From NCBI GenBank assembly GCA_017523725.1, contig JAFWVY010000061.1, positions 1 to 49,588 of the forward strand: a stretch of DNA of 49,588 nt, written 5' to 3'. Below the pieces are notes generated by a model, which was not told the DNA's origin, ran no database searches, and saw nothing but the letters and a program-made list of their open reading frames with translations. The stretch's first letter is position 1. The number at the start of each line of letters is the position of its first letter. This document shows, in pieces, positions 18,101-26,065 of the stretch. The DNA comes from Bacteroidales bacterium (GTDB lineage Bacteria > Bacteroidota > Bacteroidia > Bacteroidales > UBA4181). A program made the translations under genes and the position numbers.

Positions 18101-18262
18101 CATGATCGATCGGGGCAGACGCAGTTCCTGCAGCGAGTCGAGCTGCGGACGGGCCTGGTTGAACGCGTCCTGTGCAGACACACCGGTACAGCACAAGACT
18201 GCCCATGCGGCAAGTACCGCGCGGCACAGCCAAAGACGGCAGGCAGACACTTTCTTTTCCAT
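12149..18262 (-). CDS. Alpha-2-macroglobulin (MG2) family protein without thioester cysteine
   Basis: A 2037-residue exported protein with a signal peptide (residues 1-30, ending VSAQ). Its N-terminal helical region is followed by the MG2 macroglobulin domain (YEVQLYTDRSIYRPGQQVQFSG, about residue 590). Further beta domains lead to the A2M segment NETAFFFPKLTTGADGNLSF near residue 1260. The alpha-alpha toroid region follows. At about residue 1490, where thioester members have a (C/G)xEQ motif, the sequence reads TKNVEQLYTRLFANS, so the cysteine is Asn. Family members trap or inhibit proteases in the periplasm; without a thioester, covalent capture is not expected. It lies 37 bases downstream of the PNPOx-like lipoprotein gene and probably shares its transcript. 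Downstream a weak CCCG/CGGG hairpin with U run lies at about 12100-12135. Substrate unknown. Confidence 0.9.
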   Translation of the reverse strand: MEKKVSACRLWLCRAVLAAWAVLCCTGVSAQDAFNQARPQLDSLQELRLPRSIMTLCDNIMTQSAKQGDWPSYVLAWSQQICASADISSEAEDYAALAAGVQQRAATLPGRIRPFADLMLADIYVSYGASYGWQIGQRTETVGTAAETPDADMLLWTSETLYREIRELYARALAGIGDLADQDASSDKWAALWLPGGKDPSWQPALYEAVAIHILDFCRDRMSNEDLEPLLPSILLDGPAFAEVEWPEQTDPTVRLLLGTLQGLTLRHADDPSSLARIGLLRAQYAIQPVIPTGTPSSRYISYLRRLFQSCRGTAAAPSVLYELSYACRKQSVQSELGVLDTLLMLFPQDPLAGGARVRRDEDLYECTLFMDLEAGSTQTGLSRIPDEPIKAHLNYRNTDSLFLAVYRLPSQLCRQLEIRWDEDDLERFLQGTAPVRSWRQTLPTGEVGTYRQAAFKIDGLPAGHYLLAYSNAPIRQTDYAFRCIRVLSLRVSPISMITKREDGVLRIYVTDRKTGRPLKGARVDLHAVTNGGREAHARQYETDADGMVTVIAPAVRQAQRMVADVSYRGDTLYNYDFYVYRPATGRTQERPTYEVQLYTDRSIYRPGQQVQFSGIAVMHDMARKIHQTAEKRAMTVRLESPDGELLDTVHCTTDALGAFGGAFDLPSRGTTGMFSLSCSDGGYISFAVEEYKRPTFAVQFDEVTAMYRYGDEVRVKGLAQTYAGYAADGATVAYEVVRRTERPFFAFSGLRRIGPVYHDSEVILKQDTCVTDEAGFFDIAFTAVPPDTDPGNRISVYHVRATVTDRAGETHTETTFVRIGNRPLYLTANWPELLLPGQEPAVSIGTVNAQQAFVPADLDVTVYALTPPRQLVYEDIYYLPHEIPIPKAEHERYFPWLSAGETAAPEHLATGRSVLRWHGASDSTMQVSLPQLSRLKDGWYKVCVAASAGSAQAADTLYFRVVAETPSTPIAFIEDWFTPVRTEAVPGESFEFQIAGGEKNSYVLYEYIGQDGRQTQVIETGQVPLTVRIPATAQSDGAAVRFTLMQQNRVYTREQTLSLRQPSRELQVDLATFRDKMQPGEEEQWTVTVRDAAGQPVTSGLMVTMYDASLDALYPFHWNTYLSIPRVTSFVPAWQMVSWRLSLPTIPNRFNPRFPAYPPRLLNYNLLSCLPERRIMFKSSRTALYVGAAARSADAMVTLTANEGVLAGAVNMMMDAAVQEEAVYAAPVPAPMAAAGGTADEEEVGEADQAGQAGYLRTRFNETAFFFPKLTTGADGNLSFSFTMPDALTEWRMVGFAHTQDLKYGTITRKVVTQKPVAVQAQAPRLLRGGDTLRFVARIYNTVGNPLEGTAVLSIRDALTDEPVACLLTPQGLQASVRMSVQTAPGRSETAAWQIVVPDRATAVKYRLEFLTDGYTDGEENVLPVLSDRTLVTETLPMSLSAGTTRTFTLDRLVEQQTHPSSVESYRLTFEMTPQPVWYAVQALPYLMETDTKNVEQLYTRLFANSVATLLARQTPRIREVFDQWQKKAEADGGWQSKLAADEQLKQILLEETPWVMEARSEAEQQARMGVLFDVQRMAGEQKQALRLLREAQMPSGGFGWFTGSNFPDLNMTLHVASGMEQLLRMETLGEGNRTETRRMLDRAYDFLDERFTGLYEEWLRHKPSKDDYQPSFRELQYLYVLSAAGRKTADMTDAARFYLQQATRYWTRYGAYAQGMLALTLHRTGDTVTARKIVRSLSERAVRRQADYGVYWPELKQGRLWSEDPIAAAALLVEMYHEVTQDEAMVEEIQTWLLRQKQTHSWETTRATAAACYALMARGKILGDADALPILIENGEERPAPAGAAGTGYFQIVREGDEIQPEMGRVTVKNPSGHLMWGALYWQYFANSTDVRAAVGGLQVERRYFRVRRTTAGEVMEPVSADTPLHVGDLVRVRLTIRADQDMEYVHLKDTRAAGMEPENVLSRYKSQEGLYYYESTRDAASHFFVSEMKRGTYVFEYDLRATHQGRFSTGLATLQCYYAPEFNAHSDGLLIEIR

Positions 18263-18299
18263 CTCGGTAATGTTTGTTCCCCTGACGCGGGGATGGTTG

Positions 18300-18818
18300 T
18301 CAGAATTCGATGATTTCGTCCGGCGCCGTGAAAGAGCAGATACGGGCGCGGGCGTCCTTGAAATAGAAGACGGCCGTGTTGTCGTCGTTCTCGTCGTACA
18401 TGCCCCGGAGCGAAGCGTACGCGTCGAGCATGCTCTTCTTGGCCTCGATGCGCCCGTCGTCCACGAGCGTGCCGCTCAGCCGGATCCACTGCGACCCGTT
18501 GTAGGCGCAGAGCTCCACATGGGGATTCGCGGCAATCTGTCTGGCCACGTCTTTCTTATGGCCCGTCTGGATGTAAAGTTTGCCCTCGAAGATGTGGATG
18601 GTGCCGAACGGCCTTACGCGGGCCTGGTCGCCGTCCACCGTGGCGAGATAATACGTCTGGCAATTCTTGATGAAATCATAGACTTTCTTCATACCTGTAG
18701 GATTTTGGGTTTGATACTTCGCGTGATCGACGGCGGCGGACCCGGAGGTCTCCCGGCCGCAGGAAAGAAGGCAAAGGCAAAGGCCGGACAGCAGCATGGC
18801 CTGAATCGTGCGTTTCAT
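18300..18818 (-). CDS. PNPOx-fold (pyridoxamine 5'-phosphate oxidase-like) lipoprotein
   Basis: Residues 43-172 (MKKVYDFIKNCQTYYLATVDGDQARVRPFG, ARICSFTAPDEIIEF) match the split-barrel flavin-binding family common in Bacteroidetes and clostridia, where proteins usually begin at this internal Met and are cytoplasmic. Here 42 extra residues precede it and form a lipoprotein signal (MLLSGLCLCLLSCG, lipobox LLSC). A -7 box 24 bases upstream of the ATG at 18818 makes the longer start likely. The protein would then be a membrane-anchored flavin- or heme-binding protein. The specific reaction is unknown; true PNPOx activity is not implied. It is the first gene of a unit with the macroglobulin gene. 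Confidence 0.85.
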   Translation of the reverse strand: MKRTIQAMLLSGLCLCLLSCGRETSGSAAVDHAKYQTQNPTGMKKVYDFIKNCQTYYLATVDGDQARVRPFGTIHIFEGKLYIQTGHKKDVARQIAANPHVELCAYNGSQWIRLSGTLVDDGRIEAKKSMLDAYASLRGMYDENDDNTAVFYFKDARARICSFTAPDEIIEF

Positions 18819-18841
18819 GTTTTGATGTGATTGGTAACGTA

Positions 18842-18849
18842 CAAATATA
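18842..18849 (-). promoter_or_regulatory. Promoter -7 box of the PNPOx-macroglobulin unit
   Basis: TATATTTG on the minus strand fits TAnnTTTG, with ATTG 19 bases upstream as a reasonable -33 element. It is 23 bases from the ATG at 18818 and supports that start. Confidence 0.65.
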
Positions 18850-18928
18850 ACACATTCTCCGCAGCATACAATTTTCAGGCCGGGCTGGCAGCGAACCGGA
18901 GAAAAACGCGGGTAACGGAATTATTGCC

Positions 18929-18936
18929 TACATTTG
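18929..18936 (+). promoter_or_regulatory. Promoter -7 box of the GH51 gene
   Basis: TACATTTG on the plus strand fits TAnnTTTG, 52 bases before the ATG at 18989. Together with the minus-strand box at 18842 it makes the 170-base interval 18819-18988 a divergent promoter region. Confidence 0.55.
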
Positions 18937-18988
18937 CAGACGGACGGCGTCCGGATGGCCCGCCCGAACCCTTGAAATAACACAGAAC

Positions 18989-21574
18989 ATGAAAAAAACA
19001 GAACGCATTTTGCGCACCCTTCTGCCGGCGCTCCTGCTGCTGGCGGGCTGCGCCGCACGACAGACCGGTGACGGTCCGTACGTCAGTCTCTTTACCTACA
19101 CCACCGCCGACGACCAGGGCAAAAGCGGCATGCACTACGCATGGAGCGACAACGATACGGTATGGCATACCATCGGCGCACCGTATGCCTTCTTCTCGTC
19201 GGACTACGGCAACTGGGGCTCCGAAAAACGCATGAACGCCCCCTATGTTCTCCGCGATGCGGAGGGCACCTGGCACTGTGTATGGAGCCTGAACGACCGC
19301 GAGAACACGTTCGCCCATGCGGCGTCGCCCGACCTCATCTACTGGGGCCGTCAGGCTTATCCGTTCATCGACACGCCCGAATGCCTGGCGCCGGTCCTGA
19401 CCTATGACGCCCGGAAAAAGCAGTTCGCAGTGACGTACAAGACCAAGGACGGCGGTTACTACCGCATTGTCACACCCGATTTCAAGACCTTCCAGCCCGC
19501 AGTTCCTGTTACAGAAAGCGCATACAATGACCTGTCCGTCACCCGCCAGATCGACGGCAAGACTTTCCGCGGCCAGCTGCACCGCATCCCCCGGACCATG
19601 CTGGACGCCATCCTGGCCTGGCAGCAGGACCAGGACGCCAAGGCAGCCCTGTACCGGGAAACGCTGCGCGACGACGGCCGGCGCTTCAGGAACCTGACCT
19701 CCTTCGAGGCTGCGCTGGACATCCATCCCGAAGACAGCAAGGCCATCAGCGACATGCTCATCGGCGTCTTTTTCGAGGACATCAGCTACGGAGCCGACGG
19801 CGGACTGTATGCAGAACTCGTACAGAACCGCGACTTCGAATACCAGCCGTCGGACAAGCTCGGCCGCGACCGCAACTGGAACAGTTTCCACTCCTGGCAG
19901 CTGCAGGGCGAGGGCGGCACTTTCGCCGTCGATACGGCAGCGCCCGTCCATCCCAACAACCCGCACCATGCCGTCCTGACGGTAGAACAGCCCGGCGTAC
20001 GACTCTGTAACACAGGCTACGACGGCATTCCGTTGCGCAAAGGCGAAATGTACGACTACGCCTTCTTTGTCAAGACCGACCGGCCGCAGCGCATCCGGAT
20101 CTCCCTGACCGACGCGGGCCGCGTGCTGGCCTCGGCTGTGTGCGAGACAACCGGGGAAGGCTGGCAGCACCTCGAAGGTACGCTGACCGCCCCGGCCGAT
20201 GCCCCGGCTGCGGCCGTCGCCCTCGAACCGCTCGCGGCGGGCACGTTCCGTTTCGACCTGGTTTCGCTGTTCCCACGGAACACTTTCCACGGCCGCAAGA
20301 ACGGCCTGCGGCGCGACCTGGCGCAGGCCATCGCCGACCTGCACCCGCGTTTCGTCCGTTTCCCGGGCGGCTGTGTGGCGCATGGCGATGGTCTGGATAA
20401 TATGTACCGGTGGAAGAACACCATCGGGCCGCTCGAAGCCCGCAAGGGACAGCGCAACATCTGGAACTATCGTCAGAGTTACGGACTCGGATACTACGAG
20501 TTCTTCCTGTTCTGCGAAGACATCGGCGCCGAGCCGCTGCCGGTGCTCCCGGCCGGCGTACCCTGCCAGAATTCGCAGGTCGGCGGCGGTGGCCAGCAGG
20601 GCGGCATCCCGATGGACCAGATGGACGATTATGTACAGGAAGTGCTCGACCTTATTGAATATGCCAACGGTGACGCCACGACGCACTGGGGTGCTCAGCG
20701 GGCCGCCGCCGGACATCCCGAACCGTTCCACCTCAAATACATCGGCATCGGCAACGAGGACCTTATCACGGATGTGTTCGAAGAACGTTTCACCATGATT
20801 TTCAAGGCAGTCAGGGAGAAGTATCCCGACATCACCCCGATCGGCACGGTGGGGCCGTTCTACCAGGGCACCGACTATACCGAAGGCTGGGAACTGGCCC
20901 GGCGCCTGCAGGTTCCCATGGTGGACGAGCATTACTATGTCTCACCGGGCTGGTATATCCACAACCAGGACTTTTACGACCGGTACGACCGCGAAGGGAC
21001 GAAGGTCTATCTGGGTGAATATGCTTCGCATGCGTCCGGCAAGCCCAACAACATGGAATCGGCCCTGACCGAGGCGTTGCATCTGGTCAACGTGGAACGC
21101 AACGGAGACGTCGTATCGATGACTTCGTACGCGCCGCTGCTGGCCAGGGAGGGTCACACCAACTGGACACCCGACCTGATTTTCTTCAACAACGACGGCA
21201 TCCGACTGACCACCGACTACGAAGTTCAGCGGCTGTTCGGCAACAACGCGGGCAACCGTTACATCCGCAATGAGATCAAGGCGGAAGGCCTCTCAGACGA
21301 CGTGCGGCGGCGGCTGGCTTCGTCGGTGGTCCGGGACGACCGGACGGGCGATGTGATCGTCAAGATGGTCAATCTTCTGCCGGTGGAAGTGACTCTGCGC
21401 ATCGACCCGGCGCAGACCGGCTCCGCAGCCGCCACAGCAGAAGTGACCGTCCTGGCCGGCAACCCGTCCGACCGGCAGGTTGTTCCGGAGACTTCGTTCC
21501 TGCCGGCAGGCCGTCTGTCGGCGCTGCCTCTCGCACCCTATTCCCTCACCGTCGTCCGTATGCCGGCAAAATAG
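18989..21574 (+). CDS. GH51 alpha-L-arabinofuranosidase lipoprotein with N-terminal propeller-like segment
   Basis: Releases terminal arabinofuranose from arabinan or arabinoxylan side chains. The 861 residues start with a lipoprotein signal (LLPALLLLAGCAARQ). Residues about 28-200 (SGMHYAWSDNDTVWHTIG, NAPYVLRDAEGTWHCVWS, FAHAASPDLIYWG) resemble blades of a GH43-type beta-propeller, but the segment is too short for a full enzyme. The GH51 part begins near ISDMLIGVFFEDISYGADGG (about 255), includes a carbohydrate-binding-like insert, then the barrel with RFPGGCVAHG, GIGNED (acid/base Glu near 588) and YLGEYAS (nucleophile Glu near 676). It ends in a beta-sandwich domain. It lies outside the pectin locus at 33180-43776 but could act with it on arabinan side chains of rhamnogalacturonan-I. 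Likely surface or periplasmic. Confidence 0.92.
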   Translation: MKKTERILRTLLPALLLLAGCAARQTGDGPYVSLFTYTTADDQGKSGMHYAWSDNDTVWHTIGAPYAFFSSDYGNWGSEKRMNAPYVLRDAEGTWHCVWSLNDRENTFAHAASPDLIYWGRQAYPFIDTPECLAPVLTYDARKKQFAVTYKTKDGGYYRIVTPDFKTFQPAVPVTESAYNDLSVTRQIDGKTFRGQLHRIPRTMLDAILAWQQDQDAKAALYRETLRDDGRRFRNLTSFEAALDIHPEDSKAISDMLIGVFFEDISYGADGGLYAELVQNRDFEYQPSDKLGRDRNWNSFHSWQLQGEGGTFAVDTAAPVHPNNPHHAVLTVEQPGVRLCNTGYDGIPLRKGEMYDYAFFVKTDRPQRIRISLTDAGRVLASAVCETTGEGWQHLEGTLTAPADAPAAAVALEPLAAGTFRFDLVSLFPRNTFHGRKNGLRRDLAQAIADLHPRFVRFPGGCVAHGDGLDNMYRWKNTIGPLEARKGQRNIWNYRQSYGLGYYEFFLFCEDIGAEPLPVLPAGVPCQNSQVGGGGQQGGIPMDQMDDYVQEVLDLIEYANGDATTHWGAQRAAAGHPEPFHLKYIGIGNEDLITDVFEERFTMIFKAVREKYPDITPIGTVGPFYQGTDYTEGWELARRLQVPMVDEHYYVSPGWYIHNQDFYDRYDREGTKVYLGEYASHASGKPNNMESALTEALHLVNVERNGDVVSMTSYAPLLAREGHTNWTPDLIFFNNDGIRLTTDYEVQRLFGNNAGNRYIRNEIKAEGLSDDVRRRLASSVVRDDRTGDVIVKMVNLLPVEVTLRIDPAQTGSAAATAEVTVLAGNPSDRQVVPETSFLPAGRLSALPLAPYSLTVVRMPAK

Positions 21575-21610
21575 CGCCGCATGCGACGAAAATCGTAGGC
21601 AAGACGTATC

Positions 21611-21648
21611 AATTCGCACGAAGTTTCTAACTTTGTGCGAATTTTTTT
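21611..21648 (+). terminator. Terminator-like hairpin overlapping the aminotransferase promoter
   Basis: AATTCGCAC (21611-21619) and GTGCGAATT (21635-21643) form a 9-bp perfect stem, with a further AAG/CTT pairing inside the loop, followed by seven T (21642-21648). It can terminate transcripts of the GH51 gene (stop at 21574). The -7 box of the next gene lies within the same hairpin. Confidence 0.7.
21628..21635 (+). promoter_or_regulatory. Promoter -7 box of the aminotransferase gene
   Basis: TAACTTTG fits TAnnTTTG and lies 19 bases before the ATG at 21655. It is embedded in the hairpin 21611-21648, so the DNA could serve as both terminator and promoter, or the palindrome could be an operator. 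Confidence 0.5.
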
Positions 21649-21654
21649 CATGCC

Positions 21655-22854
21655 ATGAATATTTCCTACAGAGCCGAAATCATGCCCTCCTCGCCCATCC
21701 GCAAACTCTCGCGGATTGCCCAGAAAGTCGAGGCCGAAGGCATCCGGATATACCACCTCAACATCGGCCAGCCCGACCTGCCGTCCCCGCAGATTGGCCT
21801 GAACGCCCTGAAACACATCGACCGCAAGGTCCTCGAATACTCGCCCAGCCAGGGATTCCAGAGTCTGCGCCGGAAACTGTGCGACTATTACGAACAATAC
21901 CAGATAAAGTTCTCGCCGGACGAAATCATCGTCACCTGCGGCGGTTCCGAAGCGGTGCTGTTCGCCTTCATGACCTGCCTGAACCCGGGCGACGAAATCA
22001 TCGTGCCGGAACCGGCCTACGCCAACTACATGGCATTCGCCGTGTCGGCCGGCGCCGTCATCAAACCCATTGTCTCGACCATCGACGACGGCTTCTCGCT
22101 GCCGCCGGTCGAGAAATTCGAGGCGCTCATCACGGAGCGGACCAAGGGCATCCTCATCTGCAACCCGAACAACCCGACCGGATATCTCTACACCATGAAG
22201 GAGATGATGCAGCTGCGCGACCTGGTCAGGAAGTACGACCTGTACCTGTTCTCCGACGAAGTGTACCGCGAGTTCATCTACACCGGTTCGCCCTATATCT
22301 CCGCCTGCCATCTGGAAGGCATCGAGCAGAATGTCATCCTGATCGACTCGGTCTCGAAACGCTACTCGGAGTGCGGCATCCGCATCGGCGCCATCGCCAC
22401 CAAGAACGAGGCCGTGCGCAAGGCCGTCATGAAATTCTGCCAGGCCCGGCTCAGCCCGCCGCTGATAGGGCAGCTGGTCGCCGAGGCCTCCATCGCGGCG
22501 CCCCGGGCTTACATGACCGCCACCTACGAAGAATTCATCACGCGGCGTAAATGCCTCATCGACGGACTGAACAAGATTCCGGGCGTCTATTCGCCCATCC
22601 CGATGGGGGCGTTCTACACCATGGCCAAACTGCCCATCGACGACTGCGACCGGTTCTGCGAATGGTGTCTCACCGATTTCCGCCAGGACGGCAAGACCAT
22701 CATGATGGCGCCCGGCACCGGATTCTATTCCGATCCGGACATGGGCAAGGACCAGGTACGTCTGGCCTACGTGCTCTGCATCGAAGACCTCAAAGATGCG
22801 CTGCACCTGCTCGAAGCCGCGCTGAAAGAATACAATGCACTGAGCGCCAAATAA
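21655..22854 (+). CDS. PLP-dependent aminotransferase, class I (aspartate/aromatic aminotransferase type)
   Basis: Transfers amino groups between an amino acid and 2-oxoglutarate in the cytoplasm. The 399-residue fold-type I enzyme shows NIGQPDLPSP near residue 35, the CNPNNPTG loop (about 170-180), SDEVYREFIY with the PLP-contacting Asp and Tyr, and SVSKRYSECGIRIG with the Schiff-base lysine near residue 236. Substrate cannot be read from the sequence. The aromatic operon lacks an aminotransferase, so this enzyme is a candidate for the last Phe/Tyr step, but aspartate is equally likely. The MFS gene follows after 24 bases, probably on the same transcript. Confidence 0.92.
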   Translation: MNISYRAEIMPSSPIRKLSRIAQKVEAEGIRIYHLNIGQPDLPSPQIGLNALKHIDRKVLEYSPSQGFQSLRRKLCDYYEQYQIKFSPDEIIVTCGGSEAVLFAFMTCLNPGDEIIVPEPAYANYMAFAVSAGAVIKPIVSTIDDGFSLPPVEKFEALITERTKGILICNPNNPTGYLYTMKEMMQLRDLVRKYDLYLFSDEVYREFIYTGSPYISACHLEGIEQNVILIDSVSKRYSECGIRIGAIATKNEAVRKAVMKFCQARLSPPLIGQLVAEASIAAPRAYMTATYEEFITRRKCLIDGLNKIPGVYSPIPMGAFYTMAKLPIDDCDRFCEWCLTDFRQDGKTIMMAPGTGFYSDPDMGKDQVRLAYVLCIEDLKDALHLLEAALKEYNALSAK

Positions 22855-22878
22855 AAAAGACTCTCCCGGGATTATTGC

Positions 22879-24096
22879 ATGTCAGCATCTGACCAAGAAA
22901 CGCCGCGCCGGACGGCCGAGGCTCTGCCCCCGCTGTGGACGGGCAACTACCTCAAGGTCTGGACGGCGAACTTCATGATGTACTTCTCGTTCATGCTGCT
23001 GATGCCGCTGCTGCCGCTCTACCTCAGCGACACGTTCCAGGTGGACAAGCACGTCATCGGACTCGTCCTCTCGGGCTACACCATCACCGCGCTGCTGATA
23101 CGTCCGTTCAGCGGTTTCCTGGTGGACAGCTTTCCCCGGAAGACCGTACTGCTCGCCTGCTATTTCCTGTTCTTCGCCCTCTTCGCCGGATACCTGGCGG
23201 CCGGCACGCTCCTGCTGTTCACTGTCGTCCGCACGCTGCACGGCGCCCCCTTCGGCGCCGCCACCGTCTCCAACAGCACCGTGGCCATCGATGTCTCCGA
23301 CCCGGCCCGCCGCGCCGAGGGCATCGGCTACTACGGCCTCAGCAACAACCTCGCCATGGCCCTGGCGCCCACCACGGCTGTCTGGCTTTACGGCATCACG
23401 CAGAACTACCGGATGCTGTTCCTCACGGCACTCATCTGCGCCGCCGTCGGATTCGCCATCGACTGCACGCTGCGCCTGCCGCAGCGGCAACTGCTCCGTC
23501 CCGCCCGCAAGATCGCGCTCGACCGGTTCTTCCTGCTGGCCGGCTGGCGCGAAGGAATCACGCTCGGCTGTTTCTCCTTCGCCTATGGCATCCTGTCCAC
23601 CTACCTCGCCATCTACGGCAAGGAAGAACTGGACATCACCGGCGGCACCGGTCTGTTCTTCATGATTCTGGCCATCGGCCTTATGACTTCGCGCATCGTC
23701 GGCGGACGCGCCCTGCGCAAGGGCCTGGTCGTCCGCAACGCCTCGGCGGGCGTCCTCATCTCGCTCTGCGGATACCTGCTGTTCGCGGCTGTCCATTCTC
23801 CCGTCGGCTACTATGGCGCGGCCCTCATCATCGGCCTCGGCAACGGGCACATGTACCCGGCCTTCCAGACCATGTTCATCAACCTGGCTCCCAACTCCCA
23901 GCGCGGCACGGCCAACTCCACCCTGCTCACCTCGTGGGATATCGGGCTGGGCATCGGCGTGCTGCTCGGCGGCTCCCTGGCGGAGTTCTTCGGATACCAT
24001 ACCGCCTTCTGGATGGCCTGGATGGTCCACCTTGCCGGCGTGGCGCTTTTCTTCGCCTGCACCCGCCGCCACTTCGTGCGGCACCGGCTGCGCTGA
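22879..24096 (+). CDS. Major facilitator superfamily transporter
   Basis: A 405-residue inner-membrane protein with about 12 hydrophobic segments, for example FMMYFSFMLLMPLLPLYL, LLACYFLFFALFAGYLAAG and LLFAAVHSPVGYYGAALIIG. The MFS loop 2-3 motif appears as GFLVDSFPRKTVL after segment 2, and a related TSRIVGGRALRKGLV occurs in the second half. The IGYYGLSNNLAMALAPTTAVWL helix resembles the drug/metabolite efflux subfamily. Substrate unknown. It is 24 bases downstream of the aminotransferase, which could hint at export of an amino acid or analogue, but that is only context. No transporter-specific oddity. Confidence 0.9.
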   Translation: MSASDQETPRRTAEALPPLWTGNYLKVWTANFMMYFSFMLLMPLLPLYLSDTFQVDKHVIGLVLSGYTITALLIRPFSGFLVDSFPRKTVLLACYFLFFALFAGYLAAGTLLLFTVVRTLHGAPFGAATVSNSTVAIDVSDPARRAEGIGYYGLSNNLAMALAPTTAVWLYGITQNYRMLFLTALICAAVGFAIDCTLRLPQRQLLRPARKIALDRFFLLAGWREGITLGCFSFAYGILSTYLAIYGKEELDITGGTGLFFMILAIGLMTSRIVGGRALRKGLVVRNASAGVLISLCGYLLFAAVHSPVGYYGAALIIGLGNGHMYPAFQTMFINLAPNSQRGTANSTLLTSWDIGLGIGVLLGGSLAEFFGYHTAFWMAWMVHLAGVALFFACTRRHFVRHRLR

Positions 24097-24156
24097 GCGG
24101 CAAAAGTTATCAACAGGCTGTTCATTTCTTTTTCCGGCCCGCCCTGCATTTTGTCT

Positions 24157-24164
24157 TATCTTTG
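24157..24164 (+). promoter_or_regulatory. Promoter -7 box of the parE-parC unit
   Basis: TATCTTTG fits TAnnTTTG and lies 26 bases before the parE ATG (24191), separating this unit from the MFS gene upstream. Confidence 0.6.
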
Positions 24165-24190
24165 CCGATTAAGAAGCAAAAAGACAGTGC

Positions 24191-26059
24191 ATGAACGGAG
24201 ACTACACGAGTGACGACATAAAAACCCTCAAATGGAACGAGCACATCCGGCTGCGCCCGGGCATGTATATCGGCAAGCTGGGTGACGGCAGCGCATCGGA
24301 CGACGGCATCTACGTGCTCATCAAGGAGGTGCTGGACAACTCGCTGGACGAATACATGATGGGATTCGGCAAGCAGATTCTCATCACGATAGAGGGCCGG
24401 ACGGTTTCGGTCCGCGACTTCGGCCGCGGCATCCCGCTCGACAAGGTGGTGGACGCCTCGTCCAAGATGAACACCGGCGCCAAGTACGACTCCAAGGCCT
24501 TCAAGAAATCGGTCGGTCTGAACGGCGTGGGTATCAAAGCCGTCAATGCGCTGTCGAGCTTCTTCGCCGTCCAGGCATTCCGCGACGGACAAACCAAGCG
24601 GGTGGTTTACAGCAAAGGAGAAATTGTCGAAAACCAGGACATCACGACCACGGAAGAGCCCAACGGCACCCTGGTGACCTTCACGCCGGACGACACGGTC
24701 TTCGGTCCCTACAATTTCTCCCAGGAATTCATCGAGACCCAGCTCAAGAATTACTCGTTCCTCAATACTGGTCTGATTCTCAACCTGAACGGACAGAAAA
24801 TCGTTTCTAAGAACGGCCTGCTCGACCTGCTTCAGGAAAACATGTCCGCACCGGGGCTCTATCCCATCGTCCATCTGAAGGGCACGGACATCGAGGTGGC
24901 CATCACGCACGGCACGCAGTACAACGAAGAATACTACAGCTTTGTCAACGGGCAGCATACGACCCAGGGCGGTACGCACCTGCAGGCCTTCAAGGAAGCC
25001 TACGTCAGGACCGTCCGCGATTTCTTCCACAAGGACTACGATGCCTCCGACATCCGCACCTCCATCATCGCCGCCGTCAGCATCAAGGTGGAGGAACCCG
25101 TCTTCGAGTCACAGACCAAGACCCGGCTGGGGTCGAAGGACGTCGGGCCGGATGGGCCGTCCATCAGCCGCTTCATCAGCGACTTCCTGAAGAAGGAACT
25201 GGACAACTACCTGCACCGCAACAGCGAGACGGCCGATGCGCTGATGCGCAAGATCAACGAGTCGGAGAAAGACCGCAAGGCGATGGCCGACATCCGCAAG
25301 ATCGCCAAGGAGAAGTCCAAGAAAGTCAGCCTGAACAACAGCAAGCTGCGCGACTGCCGCATCCATTTCACCGACAACCGGCCCGAAGCCGCCGCCTCGT
25401 CGATCTTCATCACCGAGGGTCTGTCGGCCAGCGGCTCCATCACCAAGAGCCGCGACGTGAATACGCAGGCCGTGTTCAGCCTGCGCGGCAAGCCCCTCAA
25501 TTCGTTCGGCATGACCAAGAAAGTGGTGTACGAAAACGACGAGTTCAACCTGCTGCAGGCAGCCCTCGACATCGAGGACGGTCTTGAGAACCTGCGCTAC
25601 AACAAAGTCATCATCGCCACCGACGCAGACGACGATGGCATGCACATCCGGCTGCTGCTCATCACGTTCTTCCTGCAGTTCTTCCCCGACCTGGTCCGGC
25701 AGGGTCACCTGCACATCCTGCAGACCCCCCTGTTCCGCGTCCGCAACAAGAAGAAGACCTGCTACTGCTATTCCGACGAAGAGCGCGTCAAAGCCATCCA
25801 CGAGCTGCTGCCGAATCCGGAAATCACCCGGTTCAAAGGTCTGGGTGAGATTTCCGAGAACGAATTCAGGAACTTCATCGGCGAGAACATCCGGCTCGAA
25901 ACAGTCCGGATGCGCAAAAACGAGGACATTGCAGGCATGCTGTCGTTCTATATGGGCAAGAACACGCCCGACCGGCAGGCGTTCATCATCGACAACCTGC
26001 GCATCGAAGAAGACCGGGTGGACGAAATCGAGGCCGAAGGTGCCAAAATATCAGACTAA
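24191..26059 (+). CDS. parE: DNA topoisomerase IV subunit B (GyrB/ParE family)
   Basis: ATPase subunit of a type IIA topoisomerase that decatenates and relaxes DNA. The 622 residues have the GHKL ATPase with [21 protein letters not shown] and [14 protein letters not shown] transducer domain follows, then TOPRIM with the acidic motif in [14 protein letters not shown] (about residue 405) and [21 protein letters not shown] (about 477-497), which bind magnesium. The protein lacks the long insert seen in gyrase B of some bacteria. The partner parC begins six bases downstream, which supports topo IV over gyrase. All catalytic motifs look intact. Confidence 0.93.
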   Translation: MNGDYTSDDIKTLKWNEHIRLRPGMYIGKLGDGSASDDGIYVLIKEVLDNSLDEYMMGFGKQILITIEGRTVSVRDFGRGIPLDKVVDASSKMNTGAKYDSKAFKKSVGLNGVGIKAVNALSSFFAVQAFRDGQTKRVVYSKGEIVENQDITTTEEPNGTLVTFTPDDTVFGPYNFSQEFIETQLKNYSFLNTGLILNLNGQKIVSKNGLLDLLQENMSAPGLYPIVHLKGTDIEVAITHGTQYNEEYYSFVNGQHTTQGGTHLQAFKEAYVRTVRDFFHKDYDASDIRTSIIAAVSIKVEEPVFESQTKTRLGSKDVGPDGPSISRFISDFLKKELDNYLHRNSETADALMRKINESEKDRKAMADIRKIAKEKSKKVSLNNSKLRDCRIHFTDNRPEAAASSIFITEGLSASGSITKSRDVNTQAVFSLRGKPLNSFGMTKKVVYENDEFNLLQAALDIEDGLENLRYNKVIIATDADDDGMHIRLLLITFFLQFFPDLVRQGHLHILQTPLFRVRNKKKTCYCYSDEERVKAIHELLPNPEITRFKGLGEISENEFRNFIGENIRLETVRMRKNEDIAGMLSFYMGKNTPDRQAFIIDNLRIEEDRVDEIEAEGAKISD

Positions 26060-26065
26060 GGAGCC

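Noticed and set aside
24110..24118. TTATCAACA as a DnaA box before parE
   Set aside because: One mismatch to the consensus and no cluster of further boxes; expected by chance.
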